Below are positions 33,368 through 41,492 of a stretch of DNA of 41,617 bases, in pieces. The stretch covers positions 1-41,617 of the forward strand of contig CACYTH010000019.1 in the NCBI GenBank assembly GCA_902777325.1, read 5' to 3'. Source of the stretch: an uncultured Coriobacteriaceae bacterium. Lineage in GTDB: Bacteria > Actinomycetota > Coriobacteriia > Coriobacteriales > Atopobiaceae. The first letter of the stretch is position 1. Each line of letters begins with the position of its first letter. The notes under the pieces are model-generated. The model ran no database searches. It was given only the letters and a program-made list of their open reading frames with translations, and was not told where the DNA came from. The position numbers and the translations under genes are program-made.

Positions 33368-34497
33368 ATGCACTTCACCAACGCGTTTATACGCGGCAAG
33401 AAGCCGCCGTTCCGCGGCGTCTTCAAGTACAAGGACAAGGACGGCGAGTGGCGTCAGACAGTTCGCACGCTAAAGGCCCAAGGCATCTCCGAGGCAAAGC
33501 GAGAGCTCGCGGAGATGAGAATCGCGCTCGAGGAGGAGCACGAGCGCAAGGCGGAGGTCGCCAAGGCAACCATGACAGTGGACGAGTACCTCGAGAGTTA
33601 CATATCCGACCTCGACAGGTCCCGCTCGCTCGAGCGCTCCACCATCAACGGCTACCGCTGCTACGCCAAGAACGTCTCCAACGGCCTCGGCAGGATCCGC
33701 CTCTCGGAGCTAAACGCTGCCCAGGTGAGGGCGTGGGAGGCAAAGCTCCTCAAGGACGGCCTCTCGGGCACCACGGTACGCAAGGCCCACGTCCTGCTCA
33801 AGAGCGCCTGCGAGCAGGCCGTCCAGGCCGACCTCATCCCCAGGAACCCGCTCTCCGCCGTGAGGCCTCCCAAGGCGGAGGACCCCATGCCCAACGCCCT
33901 CAGCGAGCGCACGAGGCGCGCGCTCCTCACGTACCTCGACGCTGCCGCGGACACCCCCTTCAACCTCGCCGTACTCATGGCGCTCTCCACCGGAATGCGA
34001 GAGGGCGAGCTTTGCGGCCTCAGGTGGGCCGACGTGGACCTCAAGAACCGCACCCTCTGGGTGAGGAGGTCCGTGGCACGCGACAACGGAAAGTACTACG
34101 TCAACCTCCCAAGACGCGCACGAGCGTGCGAGACATCCCCCTCACGATCGCCCTTGCGGAGAAGCTGAAGGCTAGGAAGGACGCTCAGGAGACCGAGCTC
34201 ATCATCGCGGGCCTCGAGCCCTCGGAGGAGCGCATGTCCCAGATCTACGTCCTCGGTGAGGTGGACGGCTCGTTCATGAAGCCGCATGGCCTCTGGAGGC
34301 CTTGGAAGGCCCTCGCCGACTCCATGGGCCTCGTGGGAACACAAGGCAGGAGGCCGACCTTCCACGACCTTAGGCACACCTTTGCGACCTTCGCCATAGC
34401 GGAGGGAATCGACGTCAAGACCGTGAGCGCTCGCCCCACAGGAGCTGAGGAGCTTCGCATGACCGTACAACCATGCTACGGCTTCTCTATGTTGTAG
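33368..34497 (+). pseudogene. int: Tyrosine-type integrase, frameshifted and lacking the catalytic Tyr
   Basis: Remnant of a phage/ICE-type tyrosine recombinase. The N-terminal arm-binding-like part (FRGVFKYKDKDGEWRQTV), SAM-like core-binding domain (MTVDEYLESYISDL onward) and the first catalytic block (STGMREGELCGLRW) are in one frame. Near 34108-34110 one base is missing from a C run, and reading continues in another frame (KTRTSVRDIPLT). That frame carries the HDLRHTFAT block, then from 34429 switches to unrelated residues and stops. The LGH...Y end with the catalytic Tyr is absent. The start is ATG at 33368, behind GAGGGGAC. The frameshift could be a sequencing error; the missing end could not. 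Confidence 0.85.
34304..34428 (+). repeat. Integrase-segment direct repeat, copy 1 (copy 2 at 41493-41617)
   Basis: Direct repeat of at least 125 bases at an offset of 7189, with 2 mismatches. Copy 1 is embedded in the broken integrase and ends at 34428, where integrase homology is lost. The pair brackets the SpoIIE/STAS/GH3 cargo and could support deletion of the 7.2-kb interval by homologous recombination. Confidence 0.85.
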
Positions 34498-34837
34498 CAG
34501 CGTCGAAACCCTGTGAAGCGTGGACACGCTCACCCGCAAGGCTCCTCATGTGTCCGGAGGGTCTGCGATAATGTCACCCGTGACTGGCTCGCACGCGGGA
34601 GGCATACATGGCATCGAGTAAGAAGGCCGCCGAGGAATTCGTCTTACCTCTCATGTGCTTCCTCCATCATCGCCAATAGCTCATCCTTTGATGTGCCTGC
34701 ATAGTGGCAATGATAGTCTATTGTGTGCAGGCCGCACAGTTGAGCTTCGGCGAGGGCCACTCATGGTCTCGAGTATCGTGCCCTAACACGAGTAGTAGCC
34801 CGCAAGCCTGTCTTCACCCTCTTCTCTTCCCTAGCAG
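34429..34837. other. Mosaic stretch of gene scraps, no intact gene
   Basis: About 409 bases. After the integrase homology ends at 34428, a GATAAT box (34567-34572) and a GGGAGG site precede a 23-codon reading frame at 34608-34679 (MASSKKAAEEF then apparently foreign). On the minus strand 34644-34760 reads as the last 38 residues of some protein (ending LLAMMEEAHER). The two scraps meet near 34640. The rest holds nothing I can identify. Confidence 0.5.
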
Positions 34838-36988
34838 CTAGCACACGCGGAAGACCAGGATAGTAATGTCATCCGACTGCTCTGCTCCGGCCGCCCACGT
34901 TGCCAGGTCGGCACGGATCGCTGCGTCGAGGTCGCGTGGGGCAAGCTCGACGTTCTGTTCCACCAGCTCCTTGAGGCGCGCCTCGCGGTACTGCTTGGAA
35001 TCGGCGTTCATGGCCTCCGTCACGCCATCGGTAAAGAGAAGCAGCTCGTCGTTGGCGGCAAGCGTAAGCGTGCGCTTCTCGAACACGGCAAACTCCGAGA
35101 ACCCCATGATGGGACCATCGCTACCGCGCAACCACTCCCAGCGTCCGTCCCGCAACAGGAGCGGCTCATTGTGCCCGGCATTCACGAACGTCAGCGTGTT
35201 CGTGCTCCAGTCGAACGTTGCCGCCCACACCGTGACAAAGGTAAGCGCATCGTTGCCCTCGCACAGATGCTCGTTTGTCAGCATCATGGCTTCGAGCAGG
35301 TCGATGCCCGATTGCATGCGACTGGCAAGCTCGTTCTTTGCTCGCATCATGAAGAGCGCCGCAGGAACGCCCTTGCCGCTCACGTCAGCAACAAGAAACC
35401 CGACCGTGTGGTCGTCCAGCATGAAGAAGTCGTAGAAGTCGCCACCGACCTCGCGTGCGGGCTCCATGGAGGCGTACAGCTCGAAGGCATCGGGAATCGA
35501 AGGAAAGACCGTGGGCAACGCACTCTCTTGGATGGCACGCGCAGCGGCAAGCTCGCTCTCCATGCGCCGCTCTGCCTCACCGATCCATCCCTTGAGTCGG
35601 TCCACCGTCTCGTTGATCTCGGCCGAAAGTGAGGCAAACTCGACGCTTCCCGTCTCGCTCAAGATGACCTCAAGGTCTCCATGCACGATCTGCTCGAGCG
35701 AGGCGTTTGTGCGGTCGATCGGCCCGATGAGCACCTTCTGCAACAGACGAGAGCCCAGATAGTACGTGACCGCAATCATGGCGATTGCCACCAACGTGGC
35801 TCCCGCCATGGTTTCGCGTCGATGGTCAAAGACGCTGGAAAAGCCTCTCTCCATAAGCACGTAGCAGTCGTCGTCTACGGCAACGCCACAAGCGTAGGCT
35901 AGCTCCGTCCTGTCAACGGCGTTGACCATGAGGGTCTGTTCCATGGAGGCCGTGCGGGCGAGTGACGCCACGAACTCTGTGCCGTCCTGCCCAAAGGCGT
36001 CCCGAAAGACTTCGCCCGCAGGATATGCATTATTGTTCGAGCAGAACACCACACCGTCTCTGACAATGACAAGCGTACCCAGGTCCTGCGAGTACTCTTC
36101 CACGGCGCTTCGTACGGAAACGTCATCCGCAATCGCACGTTGCGCGTCGCTGGAGAGCTTGCCGAGCTCGCCCGTCGCCTCCAGCTTCTCGACACGTGCC
36201 CATCGGCCAAGGCACTGGTCGCGCACGTATGCGAGCGTCGATTGCATGCTGCGATACGCGTCCTTGCGATCGGCGCGCGTGATGGCCACAAAGCATGCGG
36301 CCAGGGTGGCAACGAAGACGACAGCGAGCACGACGATCATCTGCGTTCGCACGATGGTGCGTACGCCCATGTACTGACGGCGCTCGTACCAACGCATGGC
36401 CACATAATCGCAAACCAGCGTGGCGCATGCCATCAGGACAAGGTCGCATACTACCTGGGCGGGCGGAGATCCCAGCTCGGTAAGCGTGAAGAACGTGGCA
36501 TAGATGCCAGCACGCACGCTTACGTCAAAGACGATGGTTGCCGCGATCGCCGGGACAATGCAGGCACCCACAAGCAAGAGGTGACGATTGATCCCGCTAG
36601 GCTCGTTGCGAAGCGCCACGGAAAAAAGGAGGCCGGCAACCAACCCCACCAGCGTGAACAGCGCAACAAAGACCGGCGGCACGATGAGCACGAGGCACTT
36701 CTCCACGATGTTGAGCGGCTCGAGCCAGGCATGGACGCACATCGCCACGGCAGAGAGGAGGCCACCGAGCGCGCCGAGCCAGGCCCCAAGCAGAAGCGAT
36801 CCCACTACGATCGGAATCAGCAGGCCCATGGCGTAGCACAACCGGGCGCCGAAGGGCGCAATGGACACGAAACCCAACTGCAAGAAGCTCATGGACACGC
36901 TGATCGCCAGCACCGCCGCAAAGCACAGGGCACGCATGCGAGGACCTTCGGGAGCCAGCAAACCCCTCCAAAACAGGACATCGCGCAT
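34838..36988 (-). CDS. Membrane sensor with HAMP and SpoIIE/PP2C phosphatase domains
   Basis: 716-aa signalling phosphatase. Residues 20-235 hold about six to seven membrane helices, 240-390 a probably extracytoplasmic sensing region, then one helix (395-420), a HAMP-like linker (420-470) and the SpoIIE-type PP2C domain (485-716). The phosphatase metal blocks are present: GGDFYDF (about 515), DVSGKG (535), TDGVTEA (653) and SDDITIL (705). The start at 36988 is chosen for AAAGG 7 bases upstream; an ATG 17 codons earlier has no site. It is divergent from the STAS gene, the expected substrate of such a phosphatase. No anti-sigma kinase or sigma factor is in the window. Confidence 0.9.
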   Translation of the reverse strand: MRDVLFWRGLLAPEGPRMRALCFAAVLAISVSMSFLQLGFVSIAPFGARLCYAMGLLIPIVVGSLLLGAWLGALGGLLSAVAMCVHAWLEPLNIVEKCLVLIVPPVFVALFTLVGLVAGLLFSVALRNEPSGINRHLLLVGACIVPAIAATIVFDVSVRAGIYATFFTLTELGSPPAQVVCDLVLMACATLVCDYVAMRWYERRQYMGVRTIVRTQMIVVLAVVFVATLAACFVAITRADRKDAYRSMQSTLAYVRDQCLGRWARVEKLEATGELGKLSSDAQRAIADDVSVRSAVEEYSQDLGTLVIVRDGVVFCSNNNAYPAGEVFRDAFGQDGTEFVASLARTASMEQTLMVNAVDRTELAYACGVAVDDDCYVLMERGFSSVFDHRRETMAGATLVAIAMIAVTYYLGSRLLQKVLIGPIDRTNASLEQIVHGDLEVILSETGSVEFASLSAEINETVDRLKGWIGEAERRMESELAAARAIQESALPTVFPSIPDAFELYASMEPAREVGGDFYDFFMLDDHTVGFLVADVSGKGVPAALFMMRAKNELASRMQSGIDLLEAMMLTNEHLCEGNDALTFVTVWAATFDWSTNTLTFVNAGHNEPLLLRDGRWEWLRGSDGPIMGFSEFAVFEKRTLTLAANDELLLFTDGVTEAMNADSKQYREARLKELVEQNVELAPRDLDAAIRADLATWAAGAEQSDDITILVFRVC

Positions 36989-37026
36989 CCTCGCACCTTT
37001 CGCCGCTGCCGTCTCCTTGCATGTGA

Positions 37027-37053
37027 TTGTAGACAACATTGGTATGCCATAAT
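37027..37053 (+). promoter_or_regulatory. Possible promoter of the STAS-GH3 operon
   Basis: TTGTAG (37027-37032) and CATAAT (37048-37053), 15 bases apart, with TG one base before the hexamer (extended -10 like). It lies in the divergent region, about 140 bases before the STAS start. Weak; an alternative sigma factor site is also possible. Confidence 0.3.
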
Positions 37054-37192
37054 TTGCCTAGAAACTGTCATAAACAGCTTGTGTTATTCGGCGAGACACG
37101 TGTGGCGCAGGCACTGCGCAGGCCCGCCGAATCGCACAAGCTGTCCCATGAGGGTTCCTTGGCATCAGACGTCAACGCAGGGGGGAATGAAC

Positions 37193-37492
37193 ATGACCAC
37201 ATTCCGGAAAACCGTCGAGGGGACGACGCTCACCATTGCGCCTGAGGGTAGCGTCAATGCTATCAACGCATCTGAGTTCCACGACGTGGTGAACGAGTCT
37301 CTTGCGGAGGTGACAACGGTCGTGTTCGACTTCGCCTCCATGGAATTCATCTCCAGCGCCGGCCTGCGCGTCCTGCTCGCCACCCAAAAGGCACTCGGAA
37401 AGCCAGGCGCCGTGCATGTGCGCAATGCGCTTCCCGATGTCATGGAAGTCCTTACCGTAACAAAGCTCGCACAGTTCATCACCATAGAGTAG
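37193..37492 (+). CDS. STAS domain protein (anti-sigma factor antagonist-like)
   Basis: 99-aa single STAS domain of the SpoIIAA/RsbV type. The hallmark SMEFISSAGLRVLLA (about 48-62) contains the serine that a partner kinase would phosphorylate and a SpoIIE-type phosphatase would dephosphorylate. The start at 37193 is preferred to the ATG at 37187 because the GGGGG site would be too close to the latter. The stop is 9 bases before the GH3 start, so it leads the operon. It is most likely the substrate of the divergent phosphatase. Confidence 0.9.
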   Translation: MTTFRKTVEGTTLTIAPEGSVNAINASEFHDVVNESLAEVTTVVFDFASMEFISSAGLRVLLATQKALGKPGAVHVRNALPDVMEVLTVTKLAQFITIE

Positions 37493-37501
37493 GTGCCAGC
37501 C

Positions 37502-39301
37502 ATGTCAATCAAAGATACCCTGAGCCAGGCAGCGGCCATTAGGGACGCCGTTGGCCAAACCGTAGGTAAGACCGTCGGGACGGTCGCCAAGGACCAGATG
37601 AACCATGTGGTGTCGACAGTGCTCAAGCAGCGGTCGTACAAGGTGCTGCACGCGGCAGACGCAAGCAGCCGCGTGGCGGAACAGGCCAACCGCGACCTGC
37701 TCTTCCGCCTGCTCGAAGACAACAAGGACACCGAGTACGGCAAGCAGTACGACTTCGCCAGCATCCATGACATCGACACGTATCGGGAGCGGCTGCCCCT
37801 GACGACGTACGAGGACTACGAGGATGCCATCACGCGCATGGCGGAACATGACGAGAAGAACATCCTCACGGCGTATCCGGTGGTGTACTACGCCAGCACC
37901 TCGGGCACCTCTGGCGCTCCCAAGAAGATTCCCGTCTCCGACAAGGGCCTGCAGGTGTTCCGCGAGCACTCTTCGAGCATGTTCGTCTCGGTGGTGTCTG
38001 AGTTCTACAAGAACACCATGCTCAAGGGCGTTCCCGATGGGTATTGGCTCGCCATGATGAACTTCGCCCAGACGCCGCTGCCCAATGGCACGATGTTCGG
38101 CTCGATCAGCGCGGCATGCCTCAACGACGAGGCGCTTAAGGCGATGCCCTACTTCGCATGCACCCCGCTCGATGTGTTCAAGTGCACCGGTAGCGCCAAC
38201 TTCAAGTACCTGCACGCCCGCTACGGCCTGGCCCAACGCAATGTGACACAGATCGTGGGCCCCTACATCCCGGCACTGCTCGACCTCATGAACTACATCA
38301 AGGAAGAGTGGAAGATGGTCGTGGAGGACATCCGACAAGGCACGATCAACTCCGAGGTCCTCATGCCGGACGACCTGCGCGCGACACTGGAGGCCCAGCT
38401 CGTACCCGACCCCCTGCGCGCCGACGAGCTTGAGCGCGAGTTCGAGAAGGGCTTCGACCAGACCATCATGCTGCGCATCTGGCCCAAGCTCTCGGGCATC
38501 TCGTCAATCTGGGCCGGCAACTTCAGCTCCTACGCGCGCAAGCTGCAGGAATACAGCGGGCGCTCCATCCCCTACTACACCATGAGCTACGTGTCCTCCG
38601 AGGGCATCTTTGGCGTCGCGCGCCATCCGCACGACCAGTGCTACGTCATGCTGCCAGACAGCTGCTTCTTCGAGTTCATTCCTGTCGTCAACGGCAAGGA
38701 TGATGACGAGGCTCCCGACGCGAAGACGGTCCTCCTAGACGAGGTGCAGGAGGGCAAGGACTACGAGCTTGTCATCACCAACCAGTCCGGGTTCTATCGG
38801 TACCGCATGGGCGACGTCATCCGCGTCATCGGCTTCTACAACGAATCGCCCATGATCACCTTCAAGTACCGCAAGAAGAACATCGTCTCCATCGCAGGCG
38901 AGAAGTTCACCGAGGACCACCTCCTCTCCGCCGTTCGTTCCTTCGAGCGAAAGACCGGCATCAACGTGATCGACTTCTGCATGTATCCTGATCGCGACGC
39001 AGAGCCGGGCCGTTACGTGGTGCTCCTGGAACCTGAGGAGATCGTGCCGAAGGAGCGCTACGACGAGTGCCAGGCCATCTTGGCCCAGGAACTCGTGCGC
39101 GCGTCCACGTCGTATGCACACTACGTGACAGGCGGCAACATGGGCGAGCCCAAGCTCATCTTCCTCCAGGCGCAAACGTTCCAGTTCCATCGCGAGATGA
39201 AGATGTACGAGATGGGCATCAACGAGAACCAGCTCAAGCCTGTGCGCGTGCTCGACAAACCCGACCTGATCAAGCTCTTCACGCTGTTGGAAGAGCGATA
39301 G
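37502..39301 (+). CDS. GH3 family acyl-acid amido synthetase-like adenylating enzyme
   Basis: 599-aa protein of the GH3 family in the ANL superfamily. Plant members adenylate carboxylic acids such as auxin or jasmonate and join them to amino acids. Three family motifs are intact: STSGTSGAPKK (132-142, nucleotide-phosphate loop), YVSSEG (about 363-368) and YRYRMGDVIRV (about 432-442, the Tyr/Asp nucleotide block). The N-terminal 35 residues are extra and helical. The start at 37502 is preferred to the GTG at 37493, which touches the STAS stop. Substrates cannot be read from sequence. The next gene encodes a probable amide hydrolase. Confidence 0.88.
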   Translation: MSIKDTLSQAAAIRDAVGQTVGKTVGTVAKDQMNHVVSTVLKQRSYKVLHAADASSRVAEQANRDLLFRLLEDNKDTEYGKQYDFASIHDIDTYRERLPLTTYEDYEDAITRMAEHDEKNILTAYPVVYYASTSGTSGAPKKIPVSDKGLQVFREHSSSMFVSVVSEFYKNTMLKGVPDGYWLAMMNFAQTPLPNGTMFGSISAACLNDEALKAMPYFACTPLDVFKCTGSANFKYLHARYGLAQRNVTQIVGPYIPALLDLMNYIKEEWKMVVEDIRQGTINSEVLMPDDLRATLEAQLVPDPLRADELEREFEKGFDQTIMLRIWPKLSGISSIWAGNFSSYARKLQEYSGRSIPYYTMSYVSSEGIFGVARHPHDQCYVMLPDSCFFEFIPVVNGKDDDEAPDAKTVLLDEVQEGKDYELVITNQSGFYRYRMGDVIRVIGFYNESPMITFKYRKKNIVSIAGEKFTEDHLLSAVRSFERKTGINVIDFCMYPDRDAEPGRYVVLLEPEEIVPKERYDECQAILAQELVRASTSYAHYVTGGNMGEPKLIFLQAQTFQFHREMKMYEMGINENQLKPVRVLDKPDLIKLFTLLEER

Positions 39302-40380
39302 TGAAGGTAGGCAAGATAGTCCTTGCAGCCCTCGCGGGTGCGACGGGGGCTCTGGTAGCGCTGTATCGAACCCGCCTGCAGACGGCGGCCTCGATTCGCG
39401 AGGTCGCACGTAGCGAGGACGGTTACGGCATCTACGCCATGGATGTGACGTACGACTACGACATCGACCGCATCGAACGCAGTGGCTACGAGGACTCTGC
39501 GGGCTACGTGCAGGCGGTGCTTGCAGAGTCGCTGCCGTTCGTGCCGGTACACATCGACGTGCCGTCGTTCGGGTGCAGCGCGCTGCAGGTACAGACGGTA
39601 GATGGCATGTGGCTCACGGGTCGCAACTACGACTTCAAGCGCGACACCTCGATGATGCTCGTGCATTGCACGCCCAAGGACGGATACGAGTCGATCGCGT
39701 TTGCGGCCCTCGACAACATCGGCGTGGTCGATCCCACGACAAGCCTCGTCAAGCGCCTGGCATGCCTCACGACACCGTTCATCTGCCTGGACGGCATCAA
39801 CAGCCAGGGCGTCACGGTATCGGTGCTCACGCTCGACAGCAAACCGACGGCACAGCACACAGGCAAGCCAAAGCTTTCCACATCACTCGTCATGCGCCTC
39901 GTTCTCGACCGCGCCGCAACGACCGACGAGGCGGTGGACCTGCTCTCCCGCTACGACATGATTGCCCTCATGGGGCGTGACTATCACTTCTTCATCAGCG
40001 ATGTCACGGGCAAGGCCGTTGTGGTGGAATACGACTGCAAGACGCCCGAACGCACGATGACCGTGACGCCGAGCAACGTCGTAACGAACTTCTACATCAT
40101 GTACGGGCAGGACGTGAGCTTGACCGACAACGCCTCCGAGTTCGGACACGGATATGACCGCTACGAGACCATTCTCGACATCCTGTGCCGCGAGGATGGC
40201 GAGTACCGCCTCGAGACGGTGTGGGATTGCTTGCGTGAGGCCTCACAGCTTCCCAATCCCGACGACATTACGAGCAACACGCAATGGTCGGTGGTGTATG
40301 ACCACGTCAACCGTACTGCTGACGTGGTCCAGCGCCGACAATGGGAAGAGACCCATCACTTTGCGATCGGATCTCAGTAG
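39301..40380 (+). CDS. Ntn amide hydrolase of the C45/choloylglycine hydrolase type
   Basis: 359-aa protein. A hydrophobic N-terminal segment (about 5-22) suggests a membrane anchor or uncleaved signal. The Ntn nucleophile is probably C92 in PSFGCSALQV, to be freed by cleavage at G91-C92. It is followed by GRNYDF (107-112), the typical acyltransferase/C45 or linear-amide hydrolase block; GINSQGVTVSVL near 163 fits the fold. Family members cleave or transfer acyl groups on amides such as conjugated bile acids, penicillins or peptides. The GTG start overlaps the GH3 stop (TAGTG) and has GGAAGAG upstream, indicating coupled translation with the synthetase. Confidence 0.85.
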   Translation: MKVGKIVLAALAGATGALVALYRTRLQTAASIREVARSEDGYGIYAMDVTYDYDIDRIERSGYEDSAGYVQAVLAESLPFVPVHIDVPSFGCSALQVQTVDGMWLTGRNYDFKRDTSMMLVHCTPKDGYESIAFAALDNIGVVDPTTSLVKRLACLTTPFICLDGINSQGVTVSVLTLDSKPTAQHTGKPKLSTSLVMRLVLDRAATTDEAVDLLSRYDMIALMGRDYHFFISDVTGKAVVVEYDCKTPERTMTVTPSNVVTNFYIMYGQDVSLTDNASEFGHGYDRYETILDILCREDGEYRLETVWDCLREASQLPNPDDITSNTQWSVVYDHVNRTADVVQRRQWEETHHFAIGSQ

Positions 40381-40418
40381 GGAGAGTTGGACGCGTTCTC
40401 CAAGGAGACGAAGGTCTT

Positions 40419-40985
40419 ATGAGCGAAGCAACCGAGCGCGACAAGGCGCTCTACCAGCAAATCAAGGACGCCAGGGGTCTGTACCGGGGACTGGCGATAG
40501 TGTACCTGCTCATACTGGTCGCATGTGTCATCATGTCAATCGCCTGTGTGATCACCAGGAAGCTCCATGGCATCCTCCCGCTCGTCGGCTTCGCCTCTGG
40601 CGCATGGTTCTCCGCCAGCCTTGCGCATATCCGCTACAAAGACTATGCGTCTGCGCTCGAGGAGATCGGCCCTGACCCAGCGGGGCTCGACACGTGCGAG
40701 ACATACTCTGAGACAACCGCCTACGCCATCGAAACCGCGCGAATGACCAAGAAGGAGCTGTTGCAGCAATGGATTGCCTACAGCATCCTCACGCTGACGC
40801 TGCTTGGCATGGGCGCACTCCTTCTCACGTTCTACGCCATCTGGGACCTCGAGAAAGAGTATCTGCTCCTCGGTGTCGGAGTCGGCATGGTCGCCGGCGG
40901 CTTGGTCTTGGCGTCCCTCACGGCGAAGGCCTTCCACGGCTGGCTCGTCCTTCGTCGCATCGAGAAGTATGAGGCTTCCATGTGA
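40419..40985 (+). CDS. Unknown four-helix membrane protein
   Basis: 188 aa; no family recognised. Helices at about 24-45, 50-66, 118-140 and 144-166, separated by a charged loop of about 50 residues (70-115). The ATG at 40419 has AAGGAGACGAAGG upstream. It lies 38 bases after the amide hydrolase and is likely the last gene of the STAS-GH3 operon; a role in transport or membrane attachment is possible but not shown. Confidence 0.7.
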   Translation: MSEATERDKALYQQIKDARGLYRGLAIVYLLILVACVIMSIACVITRKLHGILPLVGFASGAWFSASLAHIRYKDYASALEEIGPDPAGLDTCETYSETTAYAIETARMTKKELLQQWIAYSILTLTLLGMGALLLTFYAIWDLEKEYLLLGVGVGMVAGGLVLASLTAKAFHGWLVLRRIEKYEASM

Positions 40986-41148
40986 GTTCTGGCTGGCTGA
41001 CTGCCGTCTTTGTCTCATAGGTCATGAATCAATACGTTGTGCGCGTTTTGCCTCATGAGTACTAGTTCTCTGTATCAGATCAAAGCTTAACGAGGTTTTG
41101 AAGAGTGACCTTCGTTCAACACTTGGACCAATCCAAATGCACGGCTTA
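40986..41148. other. AT-rich gap, nothing identified
   Basis: 163 bases between the membrane-protein gene and the truncated minus-strand gene. Base composition is lower in GC than neighbouring genes. No clear terminator, promoter or repeat was found. Confidence 0.4.
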
Positions 41149-41492
41149 CTACAGCGAGTCGTCGTCCATCTTCGATATGACGTAGGCGCACTGCATGGCC
41201 ATGAGCCCCGCCTCCTCCGCCCCAGCGCCCGCCTCGATCGCCTTCAGGATGATCATCTGCGTGGTGATGCCAAACAGCATCGGCCACTCGGACGGATCCT
41301 TGCAGTAGTTCGCGGTCATGTTGTTGTAGATGCCGTCCCAGCATTCCTTGATCTTGGGATAGACGCTCTCAGGCGTCATGCCCCAGATGTTGAACCTGTC
41401 GGAGCCCAAGCTGTTGGTCATCTCCACAGCAATACCTGCTACCTGCTCCTCTTTGAGGTTGCTTACGGCGTTCACAAACGAGAGCACGCTCA
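41149..41492 (-). pseudogene. 5'-truncated unknown gene
   Basis: The minus strand carries the last roughly 114 residues of a protein, well behaved as coding sequence (EMTNSLGSDRFNIWG, NNMTANYCKDPSEWP, QCAYVISKMDDDS at the end). Its upstream end stops exactly at 41492, where the integrase-like repeat begins, and the reading frame beyond is only antisense to that repeat. So the gene has lost its 5' part at a rearrangement junction. Family not recognised. Confidence 0.65.

Noticed and set aside
33280..34497. Single 405-codon plus frame across the integrase
   Set aside because: Its first two thirds are out of frame with the integrase; only the part after 34110 is real, which reveals the frameshift.
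36140..37186. Plus-strand frame running opposite the SpoIIE gene into the STAS gene
   Set aside because: Only the part from 37193 has protein homology and an RBS; the rest is antisense to the phosphatase.
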